From Megalonaias nervosa (lineage: Eukaryota; Mollusca; Bivalvia; Unionida; Unionidae), in the NCBI GenBank assembly GCA_016617855.1, contig JAECUM010003306.1:62001-126000 (forward strand): a stretch of 64,000 nucleotides of DNA, in the 5' to 3' direction. The number at the start of each line of letters is the position of its first letter. Positions within the stretch are counted from its first letter, which is position 1. Shown one piece after another: positions 1 through 13,619 of the stretch. Position numbers and translations under genes: made by a program. The notes under the pieces were generated by a model. That model was not told the DNA's origin and did no database searches. It saw nothing but the letters and a program-made list of their open reading frames with translations.

Positions 1-2657
1 GAGTGCTAGGAAAGCACGGAGTGGGTCACTGTAACAGCAATGGTCTCCTTTTGCTCCAGACTTGCGCCAAGCATGAACTGCTGATCACCAATACAGTCTT
101 CCGCCTCCATACCCGTAACCGGACGTCATGGATGCACCCTCGCTCTAAGCACTGGCATCTCACTGACTACGTCACTGTCAGGACGACAGACAGGCACGAT
201 GTGCGTGTGACCAAGTCCTTGTGTGGCGCCGACTGCTGGACAGACCACCGCCTCATCATCACCAAGCTCAACATCCGCATTCAGCCCAAAAGACGCCCAC
301 AGGGAAAGAAGGCTCCCAAATGACTGAACATCACCAAGCTGAAACGCACTAGTACCAAACAGTCGCTCGTGGATGCCCTGGAAGAACGTCTGAAATCCAC
401 CCCTCAGGACAATCAGAATGTGGAGAACGACTGGGCAGCATTCAGAGAGCTGGTCTACGGCACAGCTTCGGAAATCCTAGGACCCTCAACCAGAAAGCAC
501 CAAGACTAGTTTGATGAGAACTGCGACGAGATCAAGCAGTTGCTTGATGAGAAACACCTCCAGGAAAGATGTGTACAACAATATACGCAGAACTGTACAG
601 CAGAAACTCTGTCAGATGCGAGACACATGGCTGAGCAACAAAGTTGATGAGATCCAGTGCTACGCAGACAGGCATGACATGAAGAACTTCTACAATGCCC
701 TGAAAGAAGTGTATGGACCTACATCCTCTGGATCATCACCCCTTCTCAGCGCAGATGGGAACACACTAATTACTGACAAAGAGAAGATTCTTGAACAATG
801 GGCTGAACACTTTGACAGCATCCTGAATCGCCCTTCATCCATCAGCCGTCTCCCCCAATAACCCATCAACGAAGCACTGGATGACCCTCCAACCTTGCTT
901 GAGACACAGAAAGCCATACATCTGCTCTCCAGTGGCAAAGCCTCTAGTTCAGACTCCATCCCAGCAGAAGTCTACAAGGAAGGGGGCACAGCCCTGATAG
1001 AAAGGCTCCACCAACTGTTCTTACTGATGTGGTAGCAAGAGACAATCCCCCAGGAATTCAAAGATGCTTCCATAATCCACCTGCATAAGCGCAAAGGAAA
1101 CCGACAAACTGCGACAACCACCGGGGTATATCCTTGCTCTCAATTGCAGGAAAGATACTCGCCAGAATCCTAGTGAATCGCCTCACTACGCACCTTGACC
1201 AGGGACTCCTGCCAGAAAGCCAGTGTGGATTCCAGAAAGAACATGAGACTATCGACAAGGTGTTTGCTGCGAGGCAGCTACAAGAGAAATGTCAAGAGCA
1301 AAATGCCGACCTTTTCTCCATCTACATCGACTTGACAAAGGCCTTTGATACTGTCAGCAGAGAAGGATTGTGGAAGGTAATGGCCAAGTACGGGTGTCCG
1401 AAAAAATTTATATCCATGGTGCAGCAGTTCCACGATGGCATGCTGGCATGAGTCCAGGAAAATGGAGAGACATCTGAGCCATTCCCAGTAACCAATGGCA
1501 TCAAGCAGGGTTGTGTTCTGGCACCGACACTGTTTAGTCTATTGTTCTCCACCATGCTGACTAATGCTTTCAGAGACGGAGATGTTGGGGTCGGCATCAG
1601 GTACTGTACAGATGGAAAACTGTTCAACCCCAGGAGACTTCAAGCGAAAACCAAGGTTATGACAGACACCATCAGGGAGTTCTTATTTGCTGATGACTGC
1701 GCCCTCAATGCTGGCTCAGAAGCCGACCTGTAACGCAGCGTTGACAAGTTCTCCAGCTCCTGCACAAGCTTTGTTCTCACCATCAGTACCAAGAAGACTG
1801 AAGTGCTGCATCAGCCGGTCCCGGGAAAGCCCTATGTTGAGCCCAACATCATCGTCAACAGCCAAAAACTCAACGTTGTGAACCACTTCACCTACCTTGG
1901 CAGCACACTATCACAGAGCGTCACCATTGACAATGAGGTGAACCTCCGCATTGCCAGAGCCAGCGCAACCTTTGGCAGACTGTATGCCAATGTCTGGAAT
2001 AGAAGAGGCATCAGCATCACGACCAAACTAAAGGTCTACAGGGCAGTTGTGCTCCCCACACTACTTTACACATGCGAAACATGGATGGTGTATCAATGCC
2101 ATGCCAGGAAGCTGAACCACTTTCACACCACAAGTCTCAGGAAAATTATCAACATCAAGTGGCAGGACATGGTTCCAGACACCGAGGTACTCGCCCAAGC
2201 AGGTCTCCCCAGCATCCACACCATCCTGAAGCAGTCCCAGCTTCGCTGGTCAGGACATGTTGTATGCATGCCAGACCACTGGCTGCCTAAGAGACTCTTC
2301 TATGGTGAGCTACAGCAAGGACAGCGATCCCACGGAGGTCAGAAGAAACACTTCAAAGACAATCTGAAAGCTGCATTGAAAGCGTTCAACATAAACCCTG
2401 ATTCATGGGAGCAAACAGCCAGCGATCGAGTCCCTTGGCGTTCCTACATGCACAAAGGCTCCAAGTTGTGCGAATCTAGCAGGACAGCAGCTGCAGAGCT
2501 GAAGAGGCAAGCCAGAAAAGCACGTGCCATCAACCCTCCTGGAGATGTCCCACTCATCCCTCGTCCCTTCTGCAACCGAACCTTCCGTGCAAGGATTGGC
2601 CTCACTAGCCACATGCACATGCACAGAACAGAACCAGTCCCTCCAACACACAGATGA
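1..2657 (+). pseudogene. Decayed non-LTR retrotransposon ORF2 (endonuclease end, reverse transcriptase, C2H2 tail)
   Basis: This is the 5'-truncated (by the window edge) coding region of an APE-type LINE. The first 320 bases encode the end of an exonuclease-endonuclease-phosphatase domain, recognised by the CWTDHRLI motif near 235-260. The reverse transcriptase follows, with LLPESQCGF near 1205, YIDLTKAFD near 1322, NGIKQGCVLAPTLFS near 1495 and the catalytic FLFADDCAL near 1680. A maturase-like thumb region follows (TYLGSTLS, TLLYTCETW), and a C-terminal finger near 2570-2625 carries CNRTFRARIGLTSHMHMH. Related proteins are often annotated as craniofacial development protein 2-like or endonuclease-reverse transcriptase. 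The frame is broken by in-frame stops at 321-323, about 508, 1449 and about 1731 and by shifts between 860 and 1130, so it cannot make a full protein. The conserved 3' end suggests the copy ends near 2660-2690. Confidence 0.9.
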
Positions 2658-2660
2658 CTC

Positions 2661-2947
2661 GAGTGGTCTTTGTCGACTCGACGGACAAACAACATTCTCT
2701 TTACTAATTGGCTGCGATTGTGGGAAAACATTTTTAACCCCGCCTTCTGGAATTTGTTGTTTTCAATGTTGGCATTGGGATAAAAGAAAACAACACAAAT
2801 GTCGACAATTCTGTGCAACTAGTTTCGCATTTAATGTATGCTTCTTCAGGCACAAAATGTTTTGAAAGAAACGACGTCTTTATATTTTAAAATAACAATT
2901 ACGTCATTACGTAACGTCATAAATGATATGCATCATCATAGCAATTT

Positions 2948-2978
<31 letters not shown>

Positions 2979-3188
2979 GAATAAACAGAGATAAACAGTT
3001 TTATTAATATTTTGATTATGTATTTTTCATATAAAATATATCTATACTCCATTTTTCTTTCATGCCAAAAGATATTGTTCATGGAGACATGAATAGACTC
3101 AGAAACTTATTGGATTCATAAGTTAGATACACCATATTAAATTGTATAATTTTTTTTAAATTGATTAATTGTATATCCTTTATAACAA
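2661..3188. other. Non-coding gap with a TA microsatellite
   Basis: AT-rich sequence with a (TA)n run at about 2948-2972. No gene is visible. Part of the first 50 bases may be LINE 3' untranslated sequence. Confidence 0.5.
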
Positions 3189-3190
3189 TA

Positions 3191-5374
3191 CAGTGTGACC
3201 CCGCTATAACACGGTAGTTGGGAGCCATAGGACCCGACCGTGTTATAGACCGAACCGTATTATAAGCAACCAGGTCAGTTAACAGAAGCAAATGATGCAT
3301 GTACCCGAAAAAATGTGTGGGGGGAGGGGTAGGTAATAAATGTGGGCGCAAAAATACGTGCTTCATTGGCACAGTTATCATCTTAAATCGATGCATATTA
3401 AATGAGAAATACACCTGTAGTGAAAACAGAGAAGGCATATATAATATTTTACTTTATTCAGAGAACCATTCATTGGTACATATACGTGTATACTGTTTAT
3501 ATATACATGTCTAATGCATAGCAATGAATAAAGTATCAACACCGTGTACTCACCCGCGAATCACGTCACATACACTGAATCCACAAAACAAGTAATTCCA
3601 TTGAAAATATGCACACACACATTTAAAATATTCAATAATTTTGTCACAGATCTGAATTCAGCAGAAAAAAATAGCACAATCACGTAACGAATGATGAAGC
3701 ACATTTACTTTTTAAGTACGTCCGAAGTCGGTAAAAGTTTACGTTTTAAGCACCGTCGGTAGAGTTCGTAAGCATAAACTTTTTTCCTGTAAAAAGGAAA
3801 CTTTCACGGCACAGTAAAAATGTTCCAGTCACGTTGGGAAATGAAACAATCCATCAGATTCCATTGCTTTTATTTAAGTTCGGTAATGGCTTCCTTTGAA
3901 AAAAGGTTCTTTGTTTTTATTGAACATTGTAGTCGGCTTTCTTTGATGAAGGGTGAGTGCGTTATTGAAGTCACCACTAAAGGACAGCTTTGGAGAACCA
4001 AAGAAAAGCCCGTTTCTTATTGTGGCGGCAACATCAAAAAATTGTATTGCATGACTGAGACTGATTTTTTTTTTCCCATTTGCTTAGTACGTTTTCATAA
4101 CAATCGGTGCTTCAAAGGTAATGTTTTCTTTGAAATTTCAGCTACTATTTTATCTGGGTACATTTTTTTTTTTTAAAATGAATTGGCTGTCGTATGGTCA
4201 ATTGTAGTTACTGTTCCTCCCTGCCTATTGAATAGACAAGTGTTTTTTTTTTTTTTTATTTTTTTTATTTTTTTTACATTTATGGTAGTGGAGTGATGCT
4301 GCCTTCCACGCATGCGTCTGAAATTTAAAGAAAGGGTAAATTGACGATAGAGATGCAGGTGTTCTGGTCTGATGACAGGGATTACTATAGAAAACATAAA
4401 TGTACTGAAGGATTTAATTCTGAGTGAGAAAAAAGAGGAATTTTACTTACCATCCACATAAAAATGTCAATGTAAATATATTAATTACTAGCGAGCGGCC
4501 GAAAATCCAACGAATATAGATTATGAGATAATGCCTCGACCGGTTAATCTCCGCTACCAGAAATGTAAATTTGAAAAAAAGCGGATATCTCAAAACATAC
4601 AGTACTCATGCTAGATGTCAACATAAGTGGATTATGATATAACAATGCACCGTTAAGACGGTTTGTCAGTATGGACAAAGAATTTTGTTTATGTAACAAT
4701 AGATAAATTTCAGTGCATTTTATATTAACTTTACGGCTTCCTTTCATGGGGTCTCTGAATTTCTCCACTTCAAACCAATGGTTGTATATACAAGTTTAAA
4801 CAGCCAACAATGTCGCCAATAAAAAAAATCGCCAGATGGTCAATGTTCTCTCTAAGGTTCGCGGCCGCGCAGCTCATTAGAAAATGCCGTGCAGCAGTTT
4901 CAAAATTCCACGCACAAGTTTTGGTAGCAAATACATATGCCACGCAGCAGTTTCAAAATTCTGCACACACTGGAAAAATATTAGAGGGAACGTTGCAGAT
5001 GGTATATTTTGACGCCAATAAGGAAAAAAAAAAATCGCAATTTGCAACATTGGCGAAGCCCTGCGCGATTCCTGAAAAAAATTTTACACGTCATTTTTCG
5101 TACTATTAAGAAGAAAACACTATTTTTTCGTGTATGAGAAAAATGCATATAAAATTTCAGTAGCCATGCCATGATTGTCTTGTATTATTCATACGCAATC
5201 TCGTCGCTAAACTGATAATAAACTTTTTGGGTTTTTTTTCGTACTTTTAAGAAAGAAATTTATCTTTTTGTGTACGAGAAAAATACATGCATATGAAATT
5301 TCGGGAGCCACACCACGACCGTGTTATATCCAAATTCATGTTATAACGGAGCGTGCTATAGCGGGGTCACACTG
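3191..5374. mobile_element. Non-autonomous pogo/Tigger-like DNA transposon, copy 1
   Basis: The element is bounded by inverted termini starting CAGTGTGACCCCGCTATA and ending TATAGCGGGGTCACACTG, with TA on both sides (3189-3190 and 5375-5376). CAGT-starting termini containing a 'CGCTATAA'-type motif plus a TA duplication are typical of the pogo/Tigger branch of Tc1-mariner. The subterminal sequence contains further GTGTTATA repeats in both orientations. No transposase ORF is visible in the 2.18 kb interior, so the element is non-autonomous. A diverged copy lies at 15144-17711 and shares long stretches of interior sequence, for example around 4290-4500 with 16797-17020, which confirms both as members of one family. 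Confidence 0.8.
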
Positions 5375-5376
5375 TA

Positions 5377-6141
5377 TAATTATGTATGGCTGTTTGTCTC
5401 TATTTTATTTTACTATTTTGTTGTTTTAAATTAACATTTTTGGCCACCATTTTTCTAATCGACTCGCAAAAGGGAATTGGGAAAAATGGTATCGTCTGTT
5501 TCAATGTGGCAAATATGTGTTGCATTTTGAGTCAAAATGAAATTTGTCTGCATATTCTGTAGTCTACTGTTCCAAATCAAACACTGCAAATATCCTGTCA
5601 CAAATACATTACAGTAAATACGGGAATTTCTGCATCCAGTAAACCTTCTTTCACATGAATATCACAATATCAATGTAATGTGTAATTGTGAAAGTGACAT
5701 TTTAAGGTTACGTAAACATGGATTGTCAACTGTATGGGTAGTACATCAAACAATGCGACATCACACACATTGGACATTCTGAGTAGAAAAATGATTTTGT
5801 CTATGTAATATGCTTTGTTTATTCAGAAGGGCGCTTGTTCTTGGATTTAAAGTTTGTCAGAAAAGTATAATCTGCTTTTAAACGTCAGTACTAGTTCAAC
5901 TTTGGTTGGGACTATTTATTAAGAAACAACTGATAGGTGCATCATCTGTCAGAATGAACAAAATTATTCATTCTTATTTCCATCTAAATAATTTCCACTG
6001 AAATAAAAACTATGATAAGATGTATCTCAAATTAGTAATGATTTGATACTAAATTTATGAAACAGGCCAAGGCTCGAAAAAGCTGGACATTTTTCAACTC
6101 GTTTCGTAAAATCAGTATTAAATCTTTACCCATTTGAGATC

Positions 6142-6179
<38 letters not shown>

Positions 6180-8479
6180 TTTCTTCACTGCCAACAAGTG
6201 GTGCGAATTGATAAGAAGCTGGAAATTGTGAAATTTGCTGATAGTGTTGAAAGTAAATAAATTTAATATTAACAGCATGTATTACAATTTATACATAAGT
6301 TTAATGCTTAAGCAATTAATAATTAATACAAATTAGTAACGATTTATTAATAATCCAGGGATGTATGATCAAAAGAGAAAGAATTACAAATATACACCAA
6401 ACACATCAGAAAGTGATATCCATGGATACTAAAGGAGAATGCTTGATAATACTAGGCAGAATTAAAATTTAATAGAAATAATACGATCATACAGGTTAGA
6501 AAATTTTGAGTTCGCACTCAATGGAGATTCAAACTCAGGTCCGCGAGTAAACAGCACTCATCGCCTTCAGTTTAATTGATATAACTTGGGATGTGTTTAT
6601 TTCTGTTGCTGCTACATTTAATCTTATTTGCTGTCTGAGTGGGCACATCAGAGTTGCCTTACTTGTATAATAATATAGATATATATATATATATATATAT
6701 ATAGATATATAAACCAATGAAACAGATATTTTTTAAAATATGTTCCAAAAATTGTCTTTGTTTGTTAAACCCATTTCTGCATCTATCTGGTAATCCAATT
6801 TTTTTCTCCAATAGCAGAATAGGTTTAAAAAATGTTTAACGAAAGACTGTCAATATGCTTGAAAGCATACATTAGCCAACCAGCAGTGTACTATGTACTA
6901 TCTTCCAGTACATTTGTACTATGAACCAATAACAGAAATCAATATGAACTATGTAACTACTCTAATCATGTGCAGATTTTTTTTGCTGTGATATAAATAC
7001 TGAAGTAAGTATGGAAATTATTTGACACCCCATTCTCGCATGTTTCTATGCATTTAGACAATTAAAATAATTGTCTGTACATAATTTATAATAGTTACAA
7101 TTAAACCATACAGCTGGTTCATGCAAATTTCATACATCCCTAAACCTAACACAAGAAAAATGTAATTATTAATAACCACAATATTATAATCAATTTAATA
7201 AATCATTATTAATATGTGTATATTATTAATAGTTTGAGCATTAAAACTCTTTGTATACCTTGTAATACATGCTGTTAATATTAAATTTATTTACTTTCAA
7301 AACTTGTCAAAATGTGCAATTTCCAGCCTTTAATGTTGTATCACTAGCAGTAAAAAAGAACATATTAATTTATTATATAAATAATATTAAAGTTTTCAAA
7401 GTTATGAATTATACATATGCAACCAATATACACTATGCTATATATGATATAAATGAAGTGTGTTTCGGTGTTTTTCATTGTGTTCGGTATTTCGGTGAGT
7501 TTCGGTGTTTCTATGCACCTGGAGGTGTGAGTTCATTTTACCTGACTCTGTGCTTTACTATAATACAAATCACATGGGTCATGTAGTCTTAAACACAGAC
7601 TATTTCAGTAATGGGTATCATTTTTTAGAATTTGATTCCACATGCCTTTAAGTTCCAAGTATTCACTTCATTTGGATTTGTTTACATCTGTTTTCCTTTG
7701 AAAGGTCATTATTTAGATGCCCTAAGAGGTGCATACGGCAAAATCAATGTTAAAGTATGTAGACATTTTTGGATGAATTGAACTTAAAGGTGTGATCCAG
7801 TACAATCCGGATTGAATGTCGCATGCTGTGATATCACACTAAAAGCAATGCATATTGATAAACAAATTCGTACTACCCTGTACTGTGACGATTCCACTCA
7901 ATGTGCTCTTTATTTGACCCAAATTTAGCACATGGCCACCCCTGTAAAAGACCATCGAGATCGATAATTTTCGTCTGGAAGTTTCTTGGTGACAGTTAGG
8001 TTGCAGAGCATTCAGTAATCAGGATTGAATAGACTCGGCTTAAAGAAAATTAGTGGTAAATTTTAAAAGAACAATTTATATTTAATTTAAAATCAGAAAA
8101 ATGTGCATATATGACCCATGCAACTTTTACTATAAGTGTGGTTGAGTCTTTTTATACCAATGTTTTATTTGCAGCCATAAAGTTCAACAGTTTGAAATAG
8201 GTACATGGCTTAAGACTGAAGTGATTCTTAAATGATTACCAAGGTTTCGATAAACACTAACAAGTGCATGGCAACTTTTGACAAATGCACGATTAATATA
8301 TTGTGACGTCACCTTGAATAAGGTTCAGTTTTTAAGTTCTGTAAGTAGAATACGTGTTAATATACATTTTTAAGTTCTTTAACTTTTACAGCATATTTTC
8401 TGCAGTTTTTTTCCTGGACCCCCCTTCACACATGTGCACACAGACACACACACATACACACTTATTTTATTACACAAAG
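5377..8479. other. AT-rich non-coding interval
   Basis: No coding region can be supported. It contains TA microsatellites at about 6145-6178 and 6676-6702 and a short run of TTTCGGTGTTT repeats near 7463-7510. The short open frames here have no recognisable motif. Confidence 0.5.
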
Positions 8480-8580
8480 CCTGTACGAAAACTTCCGCCC
8501 TGACTTTAACCAGATTCCAGGTGGAATTTTAAAGCGGATTTCACCTAAAGCCATGGATTCCACTTATTATAAACTTAGGT

Positions 8581-8950
8581 GGATTCAGGGTGGAATATGG
8601 CCCGAAATATGCAAATTACTCCGTCTATTATTAGGAGGAATCTGTTTAGTCCACCTACTAAGCGGAATTTGTTTATTCTGCTTTTTTAGCTTAAATTCCC
8701 CTTATTATCACTTTTAGGCAGATTCAGGGTGGATTCAGTGTGGAATTTGGCCCAAAATATGCAAATTACTCCGTCTATTATTAGGAGGAATCTGTTTAGT
8801 CCGCCTACTAAGCGGAATTTGTTTATCCGCTTGTTTAGCCTAGATTCCCCTAATTATCACCTTTAGGCAGATTCAGGGCGGATTTAGGGTGGAATATTGC
8901 TCAAAATATGCAAATTACTCTGTCTGTTACTAGGCAGAATCTTTTCTTCT
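8581..8950. repeat. Tandem repeat, unit about 150 bp, 2.5 copies
   Basis: Units begin near 8581, 8731 and 8880. Each contains GGATTCAG, then CAAAATATGCAAATTACT, then GTCTATTATTAGG and TAAGCGGAATTTG. The first two units are nearly identical over about 130 bp, and the third is partial and more diverged. Confidence 0.8.
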
Positions 8951-9782
8951 GCCTAATTAGATGGAAATACCTGCAGAAACCCATCCAGCAATGAAAATGT
9001 CAAAATGTTATTCCACCTTGCAGACTTTAGGTTGATTTCTGGCAGAATTTTAGGCGAAATATGCAAATCAGTTGTCCTAAGATTCCGCTTAAACAAAAAA
9101 AAACCATCAAAGATTTCCACCTGAAATAAATTTCTACCCGAAAAAAACCCCGCCTGAAACTTCCACCTGAAATAAAAATCTGCCTAAGGTTTCTGTCTAA
9201 AAACAGGCTGCCTAAAATATCTACATAAATATCATCCAATAAAAAATCTGCTTCAGATTTCTATTAAACTGCCTAATAATTCTTAGACATTATTGGGAAT
9301 CAATGATAAATATTCCCAATAATTTTTAAAATGGATCATAAATTTTATTTTGACAAATTATCAAATAAGATTTAGGTTTTTCTTGTCCTCATTTTCTTTT
9401 TTGCATACAAAACCTAATCCGTGATGGCATCATTTAAGTCTTTTTCATTTCACCTCAAGTTTGGTGAGATTTCACAAATATTTTGACCAAAACTTTCATT
9501 GACATTTTGGCGATACCTCATTAAAATTTCAATGAAATAGTTGTGAGATTTCACAAAACTCTGACCAAAACTTTCACCAAAATTCTGGTGATGTTGCACA
9601 AACATTTAAGCCAAAATTTTCACTTAAGTTTTGCTGACATCTCTAACATTTCGTTTTGTGAGAGTTTACTATAACTTTGGTGAGATTTCACTAAAATTTT
9701 GATCATTATGAAGTATTTTACTGAAGTTTCAGGAATTTTTCAGACATTTCAAAAGGTTTCAAATAAATAATGGATATGAATT

Positions 9783-10094
9783 GTGTGTGTGTGATTTGGA
9801 TTTTTAACGTAGCTTTAACAATTTTTCGGTCACATTGCTACGATGTCTGTAGTGTGGCAATTTATAGTGATGTCTAGCACTGGGGCATCACGCTGCAGAC
9901 ATGTAGTCCCACCCAATCACATTATCCTGACACCAGGCTGACCAGTCCTAACACTAACCTCTTAATGCTGAGCGCCAAGTGAGGCAGCCGTCAGTACTAT
10001 TTTGGTAAGTCTTTGGTATGACTCAGCCAGGGATTGAACCCACAACCTCCCGCATCCAAGGCGGATGCTCTAACCACTAGGCCACCAGAGCGGT
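9783..10094 (-). mobile_element. tRNA-headed SINE, family A, copy 1
   Basis: The right end carries a reversed tRNA-like head: a B-box-like GATTGAACCCACAACC complement and an A-box-like CTAACCACTAGGCCACC complement. The left part starts with a GT microsatellite and the block ATTTGGATTTTTAACG. The same sequence recurs near 34782-35052 and 52146-52473, so it is a dispersed SINE. It is read on the minus strand, with the tRNA head at the 5' end and the GT/AC run at the 3' end. Confidence 0.8.
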
Positions 10095-11631
10095 ACTGGA
10101 TATGAATTAAACAGGACTTTATTAATCAAGGTGATATTTCAGTGTACATGAAACAAAATTATACAGATGTTGTAATTATATGACATCCAAGGCAAGATAT
10201 ATGGGAATTAATAATAATAATAATAATAAAGACTTTATTTAGAGAAGGTAACTCACTTAGTTACAGAATTAATCTACCTTGAGGCCTTCTATCTGTTATG
10301 CACAATATATCATATACAGTATATACAACATGATGTGAAGAATCTGGCTAGACACTAAATAATTAAATGATTTTAAAAATCAAATTATCAAGCCTGGAAC
10401 ATACACACAGGCATTTGTGAACATATAAACATATACAAAATATAAAATATTATCTTGCATTGAAAAATTAAACTGTGAAAATGATGCAAAGTGACAGAAA
10501 AGCATCCATTTGAGACATTAAGAAAAGAAATGTGAGGAGCCTGCCTTATATCACTGTGTTGTACTGCAGACTTGATTTTTGATTCATGACTATGATGTTG
10601 TTGTGGTCTCTTGATTTAGTCCTTGTTCCATAAGCAGCCGTGACAAACGTTTATCATGACATAATTACTCTTATTTTACACTTTCTAACACAACATGAAT
10701 AGTTTGATAATATAAACAATTTTGAAGGATGATTCTACTTGTGGGCCAAGAAAACTCCTCAAAGATATGACTTTTTTTTTTGACATGGGTATCTGGCAAC
10801 AATATAAACAATTCCCACCAGTGATCTATACGTTGTCCCTCCTTAAATTCTGGAAGTTAATCAGTTTGGAGTTATAAAACCTCGAAATCATCCTGGTTCA
10901 ATTCCTTGTCATATTTAGCATGCTAGCCGCTACTGTTAAGCTCTTTATGGCACAAAAAGCAAAATGCTAGTCCTGGCGTTCAGTTTTCATACAGATTGAC
11001 CAGTTACGTTCCCATCAACTTTGCATTCAAGCTATTCTCATTGCCGCACATTTTTCAAATGGTTATTCAACTCGTATCCCGCTCGAAAATTCGAATCGCC
11101 ATGTTTGGCAAGCATGCTCATTCCCGTCAGTTTCCGTTACGCGACGATTCATTGGGCAAGTACAAACTTTTGACCAATCAAAAAGCTCTTTATAGCCATC
11201 ATGTGTTAAATAATATACGGAACAAATACTTAATAGAAAGCTCGTTGCGGAATGCGACCGGATAGAGCATTATTAAAAAAAAAAAAGTTTCGGAGACAAT
11301 ATTTAAAAAAGGGTCCATATAGAGGAAAATCAGATTCAGGTCAGGAGAAACGCGAAATTCTGCTTTAAAACAAAAAACAAGAAAACAATCTTTTTTTGAG
11401 GGAAGTTTAATCCAATTGAAGTTAAACAAAAATACAACAACAACAACAACAACAACAATTTTAAAAAAAATACAAGGAAAGATTTGGAAAGAAGTTATTA
11501 TTCCCAAAATGAACAATAAAATTACAGCTATCAGAAACAGGAAATATAAATGTTGCTGAAAATCATTCAAATTGTACAAGAAACAAAAAATAAATTTTAT
11601 TATATCTTAGTGATATTTTTTATTGAAATGT

Positions 11632-11800
11632 CAGTGATATTACAATCACAAAATATCACTATATTTTCAGAATTTTTGGCAAAGTGTCAGTGAAATTTCA
11701 ATCACAAATTCTCACTGATATTTTCAGAAATGTTGGCAGTCAGTGAAATTTCAATAACAAAATTTCACTGATATTTTCAGAAATTGTGGTAAAATCTCCT
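11632..11800. repeat. Tandem repeat, unit about 55 bp, 3 copies
   Basis: Units start near 11632, 11688 and 11741. Each contains CAGTGAAATTTCAATCACAAA followed by TATTTTCAGAA. The core TGAAATTTCA is palindromic. Related TGAGATTTCAC motifs lie at 9460-9700 in the same putative element. Confidence 0.7.
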
Positions 11801-12301
11801 AAAATATAATAATTTTAGTGAAAAAAGGACATTTGAGCAAATGTCAAAAAATTTTCACCGATTTTGCTGAAATTTCAGTCACATTTTCACTTGGCTATGA
11901 TTGCTGTAGAGCATGTTTTAATAGGAAGTAAAAGAAACTTATTTTTCAGAGTAAACATCAGATCAAGTCCAAAATCCACCTTGCACCAAATTTTCTAAGT
12001 CCAAAGATTCTATGCTAATGTAGGTCTTTTGATAAGTTCAAAATTACACCTAACATTTCTGCTAAAATCAGTCTAAGTCCAAATTCCGTCTGAAAGTAGG
12101 AAAATGAACTTTTCCATCTAACAGTTATCCTTTAGGAGGAATATAAGAATAGTATGCTTAACTATTAGACGGATTCAGTCTGTCACCTTAGCCGTATTCC
12201 CAGTCCGTCTAAAGTCCGTCTGAAATTTGGTGTTTTTAGGCGGAATACACCCTAAATCCACCTAAACTCCAGGTGGAATCTGCCTAAAAATTTCGTACGG
12301 G

Positions 12302-12868
12302 AGGTTACTTAGATACAAAACAGTTATAGATCATTTGTAATAATAGAATAATCAGAGATGAAGGTGTAAATTGTCCCAAAAATTCTTTGAAACATGTATT
12401 GAGAAAACAGATTACCATTTTTCTTGTGTTCAGTAAATGTGAAGAAATCATGCACATTTTTTCTTTCATTTATAATTGTATTATATATATCTTCAGCCAG
12501 TTTCTGAAACAAATGTAATAATCTAGCTTGAATCGACCCCACCTATTCTTAGTTTTAAATCCTTTGATGATGAAAGTTGCCTTAAATTTAAAATTGTTTA
12601 GAACTTTTAAAGAGAAGTTTATAATGAAAATCTGAAGAGTCCCACAGTGAAAGCCTTTCATAACACTACTTATAATAATTCATAGTGGGATATAACATAC
12701 TAGGGTCATAGCTTGTAAATGCACCAATATTATATTTATCTGTAGAACAGTCTTACACAAGATACCAACCTTAACACCTTGTACATATTGTAGTAGATCA
12801 GTTGTCAAGTTTTTAACAGCATTTGTTGTCTAAAGACACCTTATCTTGTAAAAATTGTGCAGTGTGTG

Positions 12869-12943
<75 letters not shown>

Positions 12944-13600
12944 CACAAATGTTATTGTAGAAGGCATCATGGAAGATTGGTCAGTTGACCAAATGAACTT
13001 CTTTAAATAAAGTAATTATTAATATTATTATTATTATTATTATTGTTATTATTATTATTATAATAATGTGATTCCACTGTATTATCTACCTGGCCCCACT
13101 TGCAATAAAGTATTCAAGCCCAAGTAAACACAGCTCAGATTTTATTGAATGTGGAATTTATTGTTGAAAATCCATCAAATTAGTGTTGAATATTTATGGT
13201 TTACTTGAACTTACAAGAACATATTTCCTTTCAGATTAAAGAGTAAAATGCAGTGAAGTTGCATACAGCAAAAAATGGCCCTAGCAATACTGAGCAAGGC
13301 ATGTTGCATGGAAATTAAGTTTTAAAGCCTCACTAGTTGAAATGTCTTGAGTCACTAGAAAAAACAAACAAACATGACACATTTGTATACTACCAACAGG
13401 GTATGGGAGGTCACTCATATTTGAAATACTGCCCTATTACTCACAGTATATATTCTTTTGCCAAAATCTGCATTGTCATTATAGTTGTGCTATTAAACTC
13501 AATTCTGCAATGGGAAATCCAGAAGTTGAAGGCTCAAATTTCGCATCTTTAAGCCAGTATTGACTTTGAACAAACCAGTTGCCTCCCCTATTTTACTGGT
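12302..13600. other. Non-coding interval with TA and TTA microsatellites
   Basis: A long (TA)n run occupies 12876-12941, and an ATT/TTA-type run lies at about 13019-13065. No gene is supported. Confidence 0.5.
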
Positions 13601-13619
13601 TATACTGAAGACATGTAGT

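Larger units (their letters stand above)
8480..12301. mobile_element. Candidate repeat-filled DNA element with short inverted termini
   Basis: The left end CCTGTACGAAAACTT (from 8480) is mirrored by a right end reading AATTTTTCGTACGGG (to 12301), giving imperfect inverted termini of about 15 bp. Both subterminal zones share motifs such as GCAGATTC and CCACCT/AGGTGG pairs on opposite strands. The interior has a 150-bp tandem array at the left, TGAGATTTCAC/ACCAAAAC motifs in the middle and a 55-bp array at the right. A SINE sits inside. No transposase is visible and I see no clear target duplication, so the boundaries and class are uncertain. Confidence 0.45.

Noticed and set aside
2524..2865. 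Plus-strand 113-residue frame
   Set aside because: It overlaps the LINE end in a different frame and runs into non-coding DNA.
10996..11265. Plus-strand 89-residue frame
   Set aside because: No motif, and it lies inside the repeat-filled element.
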